The notes under the pieces are model-generated. The model did no database searches, had not been told where the DNA came from, and saw only the letters and a list, made by a program, of their open reading frames with translations. The position numbers and the translations under genes are program-made. Shown here piece after piece: positions 27,692-38,700 of a DNA stretch of 64,000 nt. Each line of letters opens with the position of its first letter. The first letter of the stretch is position 1. This DNA comes from an uncultured Pelagibacteraceae bacterium (GTDB lineage: Bacteria; Pseudomonadota; Alphaproteobacteria; Pelagibacterales; Pelagibacteraceae): contig CACMTV010000003.1 in assembly GCA_902616675.1 (NCBI GenBank), positions 1 through 64,000 on the forward strand, written 5' to 3'.

Positions 27692-30600
27692 TTATAATTT
27701 CGTTGGAAACACTTTTTCTTTATTTATTTTGTATTTTTTAATCGCTTTTTCTGCATGCTTAGATGCAATTAATTGTTCTTTTGCTAATGCACTCAGAGTG
27801 TAAGCAACAATATGCTCTTTATCAACTTCAAAAAACTTTCTCAGATTTTTTCTTGTATCACTTCTTCCATACCCATCTGTACCGAATGAATAGAAAGGTT
27901 TACTAACATATGGTCTTAGTTGATCTGAAAATGATCTTACATAATCAGAAGCTGCAAAAACAGGGCCTTCTCTTTTTTCTAAACATTTTTCAACGTAAGA
28001 TTTCTTCTTTTTTCCATCAGGGTTTAACAAGTTCCATCTTTCAGTTTCCATACCGTCTTTTCTTAGTTCATTAAAACTTGTTACACTCCAAATATCTGAG
28101 TCAATACTGTATTCTTTTGAAAGAATTTCAGCTGCATCCATTACCTCACGTAAAATTGTACCAGAGCCTAGTAGTTGGACTCTCGTAGTTCCTTTATTTC
28201 TTGTTTCTTTAAGTAAATACATTCCTTTTAAAATACCCTCGTCAGAGTCTTTAGGTTTAGCAGGATGAGGATAGTTCTCATTCATTGCTGTAATATAGTA
28301 AAAAATATTCTCTTTTTTTTCATGCATCCTTTTCATTCCATCTCTTAAAATTACTGCCATCTCGTATGCGAAAGTTGGATCATAACTTACACAATTTGGA
28401 ATATTAGATGCCATAAGATGACTGTGACCGTCTTGGTGTTGTAATCCTTCCCCCGCTAAAGTTGTTCTTCCAGCAGTAGCACCAATCAAAAAACCTCTAG
28501 CTTGAGAGTCTCCTGCAGCCCAGGCTAAATCGCCAACTCTCTGAAATCCAAACATAGAATAAAATATGTATATAGGTATCATCTCTATATCATGATTGGT
28601 GTATGCTGTTCCTGCAGCAATCCAAGATGACATTGCTCCTGATTCTGTTATTCCTTCCTCTAAAACCTGTCCACTCTTATCTTCACGATATGAACTAAGT
28701 TGTTCAGAGTCGACCGGCTCATATTTTTGTCCTTCGTGAGCGTAAATTCCTATTTTTTGAAAAAAACCTTCCATACCAAATGTTCTAGCTTCATCCGGAA
28801 TTATTGGAACTAATCTCGGTGATACATTTTTATCTCTTAATAAAGCAGTAAGCATTCTTACTAAGGCCATAGTAGTAGACATTTCTTTTTCACCTGTAGA
28901 TTTCATAAAACTATCAAAAATATCTTTCGGAGGAGTTTTAATTGCTTTTGCAAAAGATGTACGCTCTGGAATAAATCCACCTAATTTTATTCTACGATCT
29001 TTAAGATATTTAATTTCTTCTGAATTTTCGTCTGGTCTATAATACTCGATATTTTTGACTTGCTTGTCAGTTAAAGGAACGCCAAATCTATCTCTATAAT
29101 ATAACAAATCTCCCTCATCCATTTTTTTCTGTTGATGAGTGGTATTTATACTTTCACCAGATTTACCCATTCCGTAACCTTTAATTGTTTTTGCAATAAT
29201 AACTGTCGGCGAGCCTTTATTTTTCATTGCAGTATCGTAAGCCGCATAAACTTTATGGGGATCGTGACCACCTCTATTCAATTTCCATATGTCTTTATCA
29301 GTTAAAGTAGAAACTAATTCTTTTAACTCTGGGTATTTACCAAAAAATTTTTCCCTAACATAATTCCCTCCTTTTGCCTTGAAAGCTTGATACTCACCAT
29401 CTACACACTCATTCATCCTTTTAATTAAAAGCCCAGTTTTATCTTTTGCTAAAAGTTGATCCCAATAAGAACCCCAAATTACTTTTATTACATTCCATCC
29501 TGTCCCTCTGAAACTACCTTCAAGCTCTTGAATAATTTTACCGTTTCCTCTAACAGGACCGTCAAGTCTTTGTAGATTACAATTGATTACGAAAATTAAA
29601 TTATCTAACTTTTCTCTTGCTGCTAATCCAATCGCACCTAATGACTCAGGTTCATCCATTTCACCATCACCTAGAAAAACCCAAATCTTTCTCCCTTCGT
29701 CTTTAATCAATCCTCTATTAATTAAATATTTTAAAAACCTAGCCTGATAGATACCCATTATTGGTCCGAGCCCCATTGATACGGTCGGGAATTGCCAGAA
29801 ATTTGGCATCAACCATGGGTGAGGATAAGATGACAATCCATTTTTTCCAACTTCTTGTCTAAAGCCATCTAATTGTTTAGCAGTTAGTCTTCCCTCTAAA
29901 AATGCTCTTGCATACATACCAGGTGCCGAGTGTCCTTGAAAATATACTAAGTCACCACCAAATTTATTATTTTTAGCCCTCCAAAAATGATTCATACCAA
30001 CATCATAAAGCGTTGCAGCTGATGCAAATGTTCCTATATGACCACCAAGCTCTGAACTTTTTTTGTTTGCTTTCACAACCATAGCAGCGGCATTCCACCT
30101 TATGTAGGCACGGATTTTTTTTTCAATATTTTGATTTCCTGGTGATTTAACCTCAGCTTCAGGCGGAATAGTATTAATATATGGTGTTGTTCTAGTGTCA
30201 GGTAGTACTAATCCTGCCTTATAAGCTTGATCGATTACTTTATTTAATAAATAACTTGCTCTAGACGCCCCATCATTTTCAATTACAGAATTTAAAGACT
30301 CAATCCACTCATTTGTCTCCAATGGGTCAATATCATCTTTGGATGCCGGCTCAGCAAAGACTTTTTTAATTTGTTTTAAGGATTGAGCGGTGACAACATT
30401 TCCATTTTTTTTTGGTTTTTCTTTTTTAATTTCTTTATGAACTTTTTGCTCTTCATTTTTGACTTGAATATTAGAGTTATCTTTAGACTCTAATGTTACC
30501 AGTAAGCTCCCTTCAGAAACTTTATCACCGACCTTAACTTTTAAATCTTTAATTTGACCCTCTGAAGGAGATGGAATTTCTACACTTGATTTGTCACTCT

Positions 30601-30715
30601 CAATAGTAACTAAGGGATCATTTTTTTTAATTTGATCTCCTGGTTTTACCAAAACTTCGATTACTTCAACATCTTTAAAATCACCAATGTCAGGGACTGA
30701 AATATTTTGAGCCAT
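27692..30715 (-). CDS. aceE: Pyruvate dehydrogenase E1 (homodimeric type) with N-terminal lipoyl domain
   Basis: N-terminus MAQNISVPDIGDFKDVEV..TIESDKSSVEIPSPSEG is a lipoyl domain; remainder AceE: GGHIGTFASAATLYDVGMNHFWRA, LGDGEMDEPESLGAI, GHSHLMASNIPNCVSYDP. Confidence 0.96.
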   Translation of the reverse strand: MAQNISVPDIGDFKDVEVIEVLVKPGDQIKKNDPLVTIESDKSSVEIPSPSEGQIKDLKVKVGDKVSEGSLLVTLESKDNSNIQVKNEEQKVHKEIKKEKPKKNGNVVTAQSLKQIKKVFAEPASKDDIDPLETNEWIESLNSVIENDGASRASYLLNKVIDQAYKAGLVLPDTRTTPYINTIPPEAEVKSPGNQNIEKKIRAYIRWNAAAMVVKANKKSSELGGHIGTFASAATLYDVGMNHFWRAKNNKFGGDLVYFQGHSAPGMYARAFLEGRLTAKQLDGFRQEVGKNGLSSYPHPWLMPNFWQFPTVSMGLGPIMGIYQARFLKYLINRGLIKDEGRKIWVFLGDGEMDEPESLGAIGLAAREKLDNLIFVINCNLQRLDGPVRGNGKIIQELEGSFRGTGWNVIKVIWGSYWDQLLAKDKTGLLIKRMNECVDGEYQAFKAKGGNYVREKFFGKYPELKELVSTLTDKDIWKLNRGGHDPHKVYAAYDTAMKNKGSPTVIIAKTIKGYGMGKSGESINTTHQQKKMDEGDLLYYRDRFGVPLTDKQVKNIEYYRPDENSEEIKYLKDRRIKLGGFIPERTSFAKAIKTPPKDIFDSFMKSTGEKEMSTTMALVRMLTALLRDKNVSPRLVPIIPDEARTFGMEGFFQKIGIYAHEGQKYEPVDSEQLSSYREDKSGQVLEEGITESGAMSSWIAAGTAYTNHDIEMIPIYIFYSMFGFQRVGDLAWAAGDSQARGFLIGATAGRTTLAGEGLQHQDGHSHLMASNIPNCVSYDPTFAYEMAVILRDGMKRMHEKKENIFYYITAMNENYPHPAKPKDSDEGILKGMYLLKETRNKGTTRVQLLGSGTILREVMDAAEILSKEYSIDSDIWSVTSFNELRKDGMETERWNLLNPDGKKKKSYVEKCLEKREGPVFAASDYVRSFSDQLRPYVSKPFYSFGTDGYGRSDTRKNLRKFFEVDKEHIVAYTLSALAKEQLIASKHAEKAIKKYKINKEKVFPTKL

Positions 30716-30856
30716 AATTATTATTATAAACTTAAAAGGAATTTATTAAAAATTGTTAAATTAATAAATGCCAAAATTGAAGCAATTTATTCATAAAGAA
30801 CGTTTTTTGACACAATTTACTCGATTTTTTGTCAACAAAATTTAGATAATAAAGAT

Positions 30857-30958
30857 ATGAAATGGATATTAAACATTTTTTTTAAAAAAAGAGATCGAAT
30901 GTCTAAAAGTGAATATTTAGTTCAAAAAATTATACTTAAAAAATACTTTTTAAAATAA
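30857..30958 (+). CDS. Possible 33-aa basic small protein; not in ORF track
   Basis: MKWILNIFFKKRDRMSKSEYLVQKIILKKYFLK; only ORF evidence. Confidence 0.25.
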   Translation: MKWILNIFFKKRDRMSKSEYLVQKIILKKYFLK

Positions 30959-30964
30959 AAATTT

Positions 30965-31861
30965 TTATTTAATTATTTCTGAGCAATTTTTATGAAGCAT
31001 TGAGTGAAGTTCTATAAGCTTTTCAAAATTTTTATTGTACCCTCCGCCTAAGACCCCACATAAAGGAATATTTCTTTGATAAAAGTTCTCAATCACTATT
31101 TGATCTCTTTTATTAACCCCCACATCTGTAACTTTAAGTTTTCCTAATCTGTCTTCAAAATGAATATCTACACCAGCAACATAAAATACAAAATCGTATT
31201 TATTTTGATTTAATATTTTTAAATTTTTATGAAGAACATTTAAGTATTCATCATCTTCTGTATTTTCCGCTAACTCGATATCCATATCACTTTTTGATTT
31301 TTTAGCAGGATAATTAGAAGCACAGTGCATACTAAAAGTAAGTACATCTTTATCGTTCTTAAATATTTCTGAATTACCATTTCCCTGATGAACGTCTAAA
31401 TCTAAAATTAGAATTTTTTTCGCATACCCCTTTTTTTTAAGATAATTTGCCGCTACTGCAACATCGTTAAATACACAGTATCCAGCTCCAAAGTCAAAAG
31501 TTGCATGATGACTTCCTCCTGCAGTATTACAAGCAAGTTTTGAGTCCAAAGCTAATTTACTTGCAAGCACTGTTCCTCCGGTTGCAACAAAAGATCTTCT
31601 TACAACACTATCATTAATAGGAAATCCAATTTTTTTTTGTGATTTAATATCCAAAGTTTTATTTTTTATATGATTTATATATTCCAAAGAATGAGAAGTT
31701 TTCATCGTTTCAATTGAACATTCTTCTGGAATAAAAAATTTTTTTACAACTTTTTTTTTTAATAGATGATCCGCAAGGGCACCGAATTTTTTTATAGGGA
31801 ATTTATTGTCGTCATTTATTTTTGCAACATAATCAGGGTGATTAACGACGGGCAGTTGCAT
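30965..31861 (-). CDS. Histone deacetylase superfamily (AcuC-like) protein
   Basis: GGSHHATFDFGAGYCVFNDVAVAA, ILDLDVHQGNGNSEIF, YVAGVDIHFEDRLG. Confidence 0.93.
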   Translation of the reverse strand: MQLPVVNHPDYVAKINDDNKFPIKKFGALADHLLKKKVVKKFFIPEECSIETMKTSHSLEYINHIKNKTLDIKSQKKIGFPINDSVVRRSFVATGGTVLASKLALDSKLACNTAGGSHHATFDFGAGYCVFNDVAVAANYLKKKGYAKKILILDLDVHQGNGNSEIFKNDKDVLTFSMHCASNYPAKKSKSDMDIELAENTEDDEYLNVLHKNLKILNQNKYDFVFYVAGVDIHFEDRLGKLKVTDVGVNKRDQIVIENFYQRNIPLCGVLGGGYNKNFEKLIELHSMLHKNCSEIIK

Positions 31862-31867
31862 TAGATC

Positions 31868-32002
31868 TTAGTTGTAAGCTAGGTAAATAGAAATTATAAC
31901 GACCCAAAAAAAAGCATAGTATAAAATATACCCTTTTGGAGTAAACGGCATTTTTTTTAGTTTACGTTTTCCTCTGCCTTTATATGGTTTTGATATTTCC
32001 AT
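31868..32002 (-). CDS. 44-aa single-TM small protein; not in ORF track
   Basis: MEISKPYKGRGKRKLKKMPFTPKGYILYYAFFWVVIISIYLAYN; start overlaps the thiolase stop, ends 7 nt before the HDAC-like start. Confidence 0.55.
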   Translation of the reverse strand: MEISKPYKGRGKRKLKKMPFTPKGYILYYAFFWVVIISIYLAYN

Positions 32003-33177
32003 TATCGTTCTATACTCATGGCTATACCCATTCCGCCACCAATACACAATGTGGCCAAACCTCTCTTCACATCGCGTTTAATCATCTCGTGAATTAGAGT
32101 GACAAGAATTCGAGTGCCTGACGCACCTATTGGATGACCTATTGCAATTGCTCCACCATTAACGTTAACTTTTTCATCTGGAATTCCCAGTGTTTTTAAA
32201 ACAGCAATACTTTGAGCCGCAAAAGCTTCATTAACTTCAAAAAGGTCTACGTCATTAATTTTCCATCCTGCTAAATCTAAAGCTTTTTTTGTTGCTGGAA
32301 TAGGTCCAGTGCCCATTAGAGCTGGTTCAACACCACAACTAGCCCAAGACTTAATAGTAACTAATTTCTTCAAATCTCTTTTTTTTGCCTCTTCATCTGA
32401 CATTAAAGTTACTGCAGCCGCTCCGTCATTAATTCCAGAAGCATTTCCAGCAGTTACAGTTCCATCCTTTTGAAAAACTGGTTTAAGTCTAGTTAAGCCT
32501 TCTAAGTTAATACCATCTCTAGGGTGTTCATCTTTATTAAAATCTATCTCAGCTTTTTTTGATTTAATTTTAAAATTAGTTATTTCATCTTTAAACTTAT
32601 TTTCTTTTATTGCTTTTAATGCTTTTTCTTGCGACTTAAGAGCAAACTTATCTTGTTCTTGTCTAGTCACTTGAAATTTAGTTGCCACATTCTCAGCGGT
32701 TACTCCCATGTGATATCCATGAAAAGCGTCCCACAACCCATCTTTAATCATTGTATCAACCAATTCGGTATCACCTATTTTTTTTCCATCTCTTAAATGA
32801 ATTGCATGTGGCGCTAAAGACATGCTCTCTTGACCACCAGCGATAACTATTTTTGAGTCTCCTGACTTTATACTTTGAAATCCTGATGCTATCGATCTCA
32901 ATCCTGATCCACATACTTGATTTACAATGTAAGCTGGTTTTTCTTTTGGAACACCAGATTTCATCGCCGCTTGTCTCGCAGGATTCTGACCAGTTCCCCC
33001 AGTTAAAACCTGACCCATTATTGTTTCATCAACATCAGAAGATTTGATATTTGATCTTTTAATTGCCTCTTTTATGACTACAGAACCCAATTCTTCACTA
33101 GGAATATTTTTTAAAGCTTTTCCTAATGAACCAACAGCGGTTCTCGTTGCAGAAGTTATAACCACAGATTTACTCAT
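32002..33177 (-). CDS. Acetyl-CoA acetyltransferase (thiolase)
   Basis: NQVCGSGLRSIASGFQ, NVNGGAIAIGHPIGASGTRI, LCIGGGMGIAMSIER. Confidence 0.97.
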   Translation of the reverse strand: MSKSVVITSATRTAVGSLGKALKNIPSEELGSVVIKEAIKRSNIKSSDVDETIMGQVLTGGTGQNPARQAAMKSGVPKEKPAYIVNQVCGSGLRSIASGFQSIKSGDSKIVIAGGQESMSLAPHAIHLRDGKKIGDTELVDTMIKDGLWDAFHGYHMGVTAENVATKFQVTRQEQDKFALKSQEKALKAIKENKFKDEITNFKIKSKKAEIDFNKDEHPRDGINLEGLTRLKPVFQKDGTVTAGNASGINDGAAAVTLMSDEEAKKRDLKKLVTIKSWASCGVEPALMGTGPIPATKKALDLAGWKINDVDLFEVNEAFAAQSIAVLKTLGIPDEKVNVNGGAIAIGHPIGASGTRILVTLIHEMIKRDVKRGLATLCIGGGMGIAMSIER

Positions 33178-33239
33178 ATTTCCTTTATAAATTAAAAGTC
33201 TTTAATTTCAACAATATATTTGATAATTGGTATATTATT

Positions 33240-33316
33240 GCGCCTGTAGCTCAACTGGATAGAGCGCTTGGCTACGGACCAGGAGGTTCTGGGTTCAAAT
33301 CCTAGCAGGCGCACCA
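33240..33316 (+). tRNA. tRNA-Arg (ACG)
   Basis: GCGCCTG/CAGGCGC acceptor stem, anticodon loop CTACGGA, GGTTCAAATCC T-arm, encoded CCA. Confidence 0.97.
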
Positions 33317-33326
33317 AAGGATTTTT

Positions 33327-33404
33327 ATGAGTTTAAATAAAGCTGTAATAGTATTTTTTATATTAGTTTTTGTGGTGATTTTATTTTTAACATTAATTTT
33401 ATAA
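33327..33404 (+). CDS. 25-aa hydrophobic micropeptide; not in ORF track
   Basis: MSLNKAVIVFFILVFVVILFLTLIL; AAGGA SD-like motif at the tRNA 3' end about 6 nt before ATG. Confidence 0.4.
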   Translation: MSLNKAVIVFFILVFVVILFLTLIL

Positions 33405-34166
33405 TTAACCTTGATAGGCAAATATAAGAATTAAAACACCAAGAACTATTCTGTACAAAACAAAAACATCAAGACTCGCTTTTTTGATATAACCTAAAAA
33501 AGCTACCATTGTCATGTAAGAAAAAATGAACGATAATACTATGCTACTAAAATTCAGTTTAATTAAATCAAAACTACCAGTGATGTAAATATTATAAATT
33601 CCAAAAACTGATACTGCTAGCAAAGTTGGAATTGATAAAAGAAATGAAATTTTAGCTGCATTGACTCTATCAAATTTAAGAAATCTCGCTGCAGTTATGG
33701 CTATTCCCGATCGACTTACTCCTGGTATCAAAGAAAAAATATGCAAAAAGCCTATTATTAAAGCTGATTTAATATCCAAATTAATTTCAAGACTTTTTTC
33801 ATTTTCCATTTTATCTGAGAAGTAAAGTAAAATACCAAATAACACGGTTGTCCAACCTATTATTTTAAGCGACCTTAATTCATTGATAATACCTGACTGT
33901 GCAATAAGATAACCGCATAGAACAATCGGTAAAGAAGCTAAAATTATTAACATAAAAACTTTCCTATAAATTAAAAAGCTTAATATTTCTTTTCTAAAAA
34001 AAACAATTACAGCTAAAAACGAGCCTATATGTAAACTTACATTAAGTATTAAGTCCTCACTTATGAAATCCATAAATTTTGAAAAAAGAATAATATGAGA
34101 AGAGGAACTTATCGGCAGAAATTCAGTTATACCTTGAACCAAAGAAAGAATTAAAATCTCTAACAT
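33405..34166 (-). CDS. uppP: Undecaprenyl-diphosphatase (BacA/UppP)
   Basis: LVQGITEFLPISSSSHIIL, LIPGVSRSGIAITAARFL. Confidence 0.96.
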   Translation of the reverse strand: MLEILILSLVQGITEFLPISSSSHIILFSKFMDFISEDLILNVSLHIGSFLAVIVFFRKEILSFLIYRKVFMLIILASLPIVLCGYLIAQSGIINELRSLKIIGWTTVLFGILLYFSDKMENEKSLEINLDIKSALIIGFLHIFSLIPGVSRSGIAITAARFLKFDRVNAAKISFLLSIPTLLAVSVFGIYNIYITGSFDLIKLNFSSIVLSFIFSYMTMVAFLGYIKKASLDVFVLYRIVLGVLILIFAYQG

Positions 34167-34334
34167 TCTTATATTTAATAAACTTTAGATTGAATTCCAA
34201 AGATATAATTAAATAGCATATCAGCTATGCATAAAAAAAACCGCATAAACCTTATTTATCAACATATTTAGGTAAATATTATTGACTTAAATAGTATTCC
34301 AATTTTACTCTTTTTAGCCTAGAACACCAAAACT

Positions 34335-35780
34335 ATGAGTAAAAAAATGTTAAAATTTGTTGATGTAAATCAGGAAACTCCTGTCAAAAGACAAACTGAT
34401 AGCAGGAAGAAAGATTTTAATGAAATTTACGATCAATATATAACTGACAAAGCTAAAGAACAATCTAGTAGATGCTCTCAATGCGGAGTTCCTTTTTGTC
34501 AAATACATTGCCCTTTGCAAAATAATATTCCTGATTGGCTAAAATTAACTGCCGAGGGACGATTAAAAGAGGCATATGAAATATCTCAAAGCACAAATAA
34601 TATGCCCGAAGTTTGTGGGAGAATTTGCCCACAAGACCGATTATGTGAAGGTAATTGTGTTATAGAACAATCAGGTCATGGCACGGTAACAATTGGATCA
34701 GTTGAAAAATATATTACAGACACTGCATGGGAAAAAGGATGGGTTAAACCGATCAAAATTGCAAAAGAATTAAAAGAAAGCATTGGTATAATAGGTGCAG
34801 GCCCAGCAGGTCTTGCATGTGCAGAAGAAATGAGAAAGTACGGTTATCAAGTAACTATATATGACCGTTATGATAGGCCAGGGGGATTATTAATATATGG
34901 GATACCTAATTTTAAACTTGAAAAATTTGTTGTCGAAAGAAGAACAAAACTTTTAAAAGAGAGCGGAATAAAATTTATACAAAACTTTGAAGTTGGAAAA
35001 GATAAAACTTTAAAAGAACTTCAATCACAGCATGATGCAATTCTTATTGCAACCGGCGTTTATAAAGCTAGAGGTATTGATATTCCTGGATCAAATTTAG
35101 AAAACATTTTTCCCGCAATGGATTTTTTAACTGCCTCAAATAGAAAAGGCTTAGGAGACAAAGTGAAACTTTTCGATGATGGAACTTTAAATGCAGAAGG
35201 TAAAGATGTTGTAGTAATTGGTGGTGGAGACACTGCTATGGATTGTGTAAGAACTGCAGTAAGACAGAAAGCCAAATCTGTTAAATGTTTGTATAGAAGA
35301 GACAGAGCAAATATGCCTGGTTCAGCAAGAGAAGTTGGAAACGCAGAGGAGGAAGGTGTAGATTTTGTTTGGTTGACCAGTCCAAAATCATTTATCGGAG
35401 ATAAAAAAGTAAATGAAGTAGAAGTTAGCAAAATGAAGCTAGGAGATCCAGATGCATCTGGCAGAAGACGACCTATACCTGTTGTTGATGGAGAATTCAA
35501 AATTAAAGCTGATCTAGTAATTAAGTCACTTGGATTTGATCCAGAAAACATTCCTAAATTATTTAACAGTGAAGATCTTGCAGTATCTAAGTGGGGGACA
35601 ATAAAAATTGATCTCAAAACTATGCAAACAAATATTGAAGGAATATTTGCTGCAGGAGATATTGTGAGAGGTGCATCACTAGTAGTATGGGCGATTAGAG
35701 ATGGAAGAGATGCTGCAGAACAAATGGATAAATATATTTCTTCAAGAAGAAAAAAAAATAAAAAAGAATACGCCGCATAA
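34335..35780 (+). CDS. gltD: Glutamate synthase small subunit
   Basis: RCSQCGVPFCQIHCPLQNNIPDWL, GRICPQDRLCEGNC, IIGAGPAGLACAEEM, VVIGGGDTAMDC. Confidence 0.96.
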   Translation: MSKKMLKFVDVNQETPVKRQTDSRKKDFNEIYDQYITDKAKEQSSRCSQCGVPFCQIHCPLQNNIPDWLKLTAEGRLKEAYEISQSTNNMPEVCGRICPQDRLCEGNCVIEQSGHGTVTIGSVEKYITDTAWEKGWVKPIKIAKELKESIGIIGAGPAGLACAEEMRKYGYQVTIYDRYDRPGGLLIYGIPNFKLEKFVVERRTKLLKESGIKFIQNFEVGKDKTLKELQSQHDAILIATGVYKARGIDIPGSNLENIFPAMDFLTASNRKGLGDKVKLFDDGTLNAEGKDVVVIGGGDTAMDCVRTAVRQKAKSVKCLYRRDRANMPGSAREVGNAEEEGVDFVWLTSPKSFIGDKKVNEVEVSKMKLGDPDASGRRRPIPVVDGEFKIKADLVIKSLGFDPENIPKLFNSEDLAVSKWGTIKIDLKTMQTNIEGIFAAGDIVRGASLVVWAIRDGRDAAEQMDKYISSRRKKNKKEYAA

Positions 35781-38700
35781 TGAAAAACTATATAAAAAAT
35801 AAAAAACACTTAACAGAAAACAATGCTTATGATCCTTCTTTGGAGCATGAAGCATGTGGTGTAGGTTTAATAGCAACTACTGATGGTAAAAAAAGTCGTA
35901 AAGTAGTTGAATATGGAATAGAGGCGTTAAAAGCCGTTTGGCATAGAGGCGCTGTTGATGCTGATGGTAAATCTGGGGATGGAGCTGGTATTAAATTAGA
36001 AATTTCTCCAGAGTTTTTTTTCCAAAAAATATTAGAAACTGGACATCAACATGAACAGAATAAAAGAATTTGTGTTGGTATGGTTTTTATGCCTCGAAAT
36101 GATTATGCTGATCAAGAAAAATGTAGATCAATAATTGAAACAGTTTTGTTAAGTAAAAATTACTATATTTATGGTTGGAGACAGGTTCCTGTTAATCCAA
36201 AAGTTTTAGGACCCACAGCTGATTCTAATCGACCTGAGATCGCACAAGTTCTTTTTAGAAAAAATGAAGTTATAAAAACAAATGATCTTGAGAGAGATTT
36301 ATATGAAGCTAGAAAAAAAATAGAAAAGGATGCTCGTGAAAATCAATTAAATAATTTTTATGTATGCTCTTTGAGCTCAAGATCTATAGTTTATAAGGGC
36401 ATGTTTTTAGCTGAGTCACTTGCCGATTTTTATTTAGATCTAAATGATAAAACTTTTAAATCTAGATTTGCAATATTCCACCAAAGATATTCTACCAATA
36501 CCTTTCCAAGTTGGGATTTAGCGCAACCCTTTAGAACTTTAGCACACAATGGTGAAATCAATACTTTAAAAGGGAATGTAAACTGGATGAGAATTCATGA
36601 ACAAGACATGACCAGTAAACTTTTTAAAAACATAGAAGATTTAAAACCAGTTATTATCCCAGGTAATTCAGACTCGGCATCGTTAGATAATGTATTTGAA
36701 TTATTAACTCATTCTGGAAAGCTTGCTCCATTAATAAAATTAATGATGATCCCAGATGCTTGGTCTAAACGGAGTAAAACTGTTCCTAAAAATCATCAAC
36801 AGCTTTTTAACTTTTTAAATAGTACAATTGAACCATGGGATGGTCCTGCTGCAATTTGTGCTACTGACGCTAAATGGATTTTAGCAGCTGTCGACAGAAA
36901 TGGTTTGAGACCTCTTAGGTACTCAATAACTTCAGATGGCTTAATATTTGCAGGTTCAGAAACAGGAATGATTAAAATCCCGGAAGAGAATATAATTAAA
37001 AAAGGAAGACTTGGTCCAGGGGAATTAATAGCTGTAGACTTAAAAGAAGGTAAACTTTATCAAGATAAAGAAATAAAAGATTATATATCAAAAGAGTACA
37101 AGCAGTTTAATAGTCAAATAGTTGACCTTGATAAAAAGTTAAAAGTAACTGAAGAGGAAATAAGTTATTCAGGCAATGATTTAAGAAGAAGACAGTATTT
37201 ATCTGGTTATAGTGTGGAAGATCTAGAATTAATTCTTCATCCTATGGTCGAAGAGGGTAAAGAGGCAACAGGTTCAATGGGAGATGACACACCAGTAGCA
37301 GTTTTATCAAGTCACTTTAGACCCATATCACATTACTTTAGACAAAATTTTAGCCAAGTAACAAATCCGCCGATAGACTCGTTAAGAGAAAACAAGGTGA
37401 TGAGTTTAAAAACAAGATTTGGCAATTTGGGTAATATACTTGATTTTAATAATCTAACACAAGAAGACATCTTTGTTCTTGACAGTCCAATACTTACAAA
37501 TTCACAATTAAAAAAGTTTAAAAAACTCTTCTCAAAAAAAATCAAACTAATTGATTGCACATTTAGCGTTAATGAAACCTTAAAAGATAATATAAAAAAA
37601 ATTCAAGAAGAGTCTGAAATAGCAGTAAGAGAAGGTAGCACTACGTTAGTGTTAAGTGATAAAAATATTTCTGAAAAGAGAGCAAACATTCCAATGGCTT
37701 TAGCAGTAGGAGCCATTAATTCTAACTTAGTAAAATTAGGTCTAAGAGGATACTGCTCTTTAAATATTGAAACGTCAGAAACTCTAGATACTCATTCGTT
37801 TGCAGTTTTAATTGGAGTTGGAGCTACTACAGTAAACCCTTACTTAACAATAGATAGTATACATCAAAGATTTGAGAAAAATTTATTTGGCAAATATAAA
37901 TTTAATGAGTGTGTAGAAAGATTTAAAAGTTCCATTGAAAACGGTTTATTAAAAATTATGTCTAAGATGGGAATTTCAGTCATTAGTTCGTATAGAGGAG
38001 GATGCAACTTTGAAACTGTTGGACTAAGTAGAGCTTTAGTTTCAGATTATTTTCCAGGAATGATATCAAGAATTTCTGGTATTGGTTTGATAGGAATAGA
38101 AAAAAAAATAAAGGAGATTCACGAGAAAGCCTATAAAAAAGATGTTCAAATATTACCAATCGGAGGAATATATAAGTATAGAAAAACTGGGGAAAACCAT
38201 CAGTTTCAAGGAAAACTAATTCACACATTACAACATGCAGTAACTGTTGGTTCTTACGAAACGTTTAAAAAATATACAGATGGTATAAATAACATGCCCC
38301 CTATTAATTTAAGAGATCTTTTAGATTTTAAAAAATTAAATGATCCAATTGATATAAAAGAAGTTGAGCCCATAGAAGATCTAACTAAAAGGTTTGGAAG
38401 TGGGAGTATGTCCCATGGGGCTTTGTCTGCTGAAGCACATGAAACATTAGCTGTCGGTATGAATAGAGTTAAAGGTGCCTCTTGCAGTGGCGAAGGCGGT
38501 GAAGACTCAGCTAGATTTAAAATTCAAGAAAATGGAGATAGCGCTAATTCAAGAGTTAAACAAGTTGCCTCAGCAAGATTTGGAGTGACTGTCGATTATC
38601 TAAATAATTGTAATGAAATTGAAATTAAAATTGCCCAAGGTGCTAAACCAGGGGAAGGTGGACAATTACCAGGATTTAAGGTTACAAAAGAGATAGCAAG

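Noticed and set aside
34213-34245. GCATA-TCAGC-TATGC hairpin with A-run between uppP and gltD
   Set aside because: Only 5 bp; on the minus strand it would be preceded, not followed, by T-run; insufficient evidence
35060-35809. 249-aa ORF antisense to gltD
   Set aside because: Fully antisense to a clear gltD; Ser/Leu-rich composition typical of reverse-frame translation, with no recognisable motif
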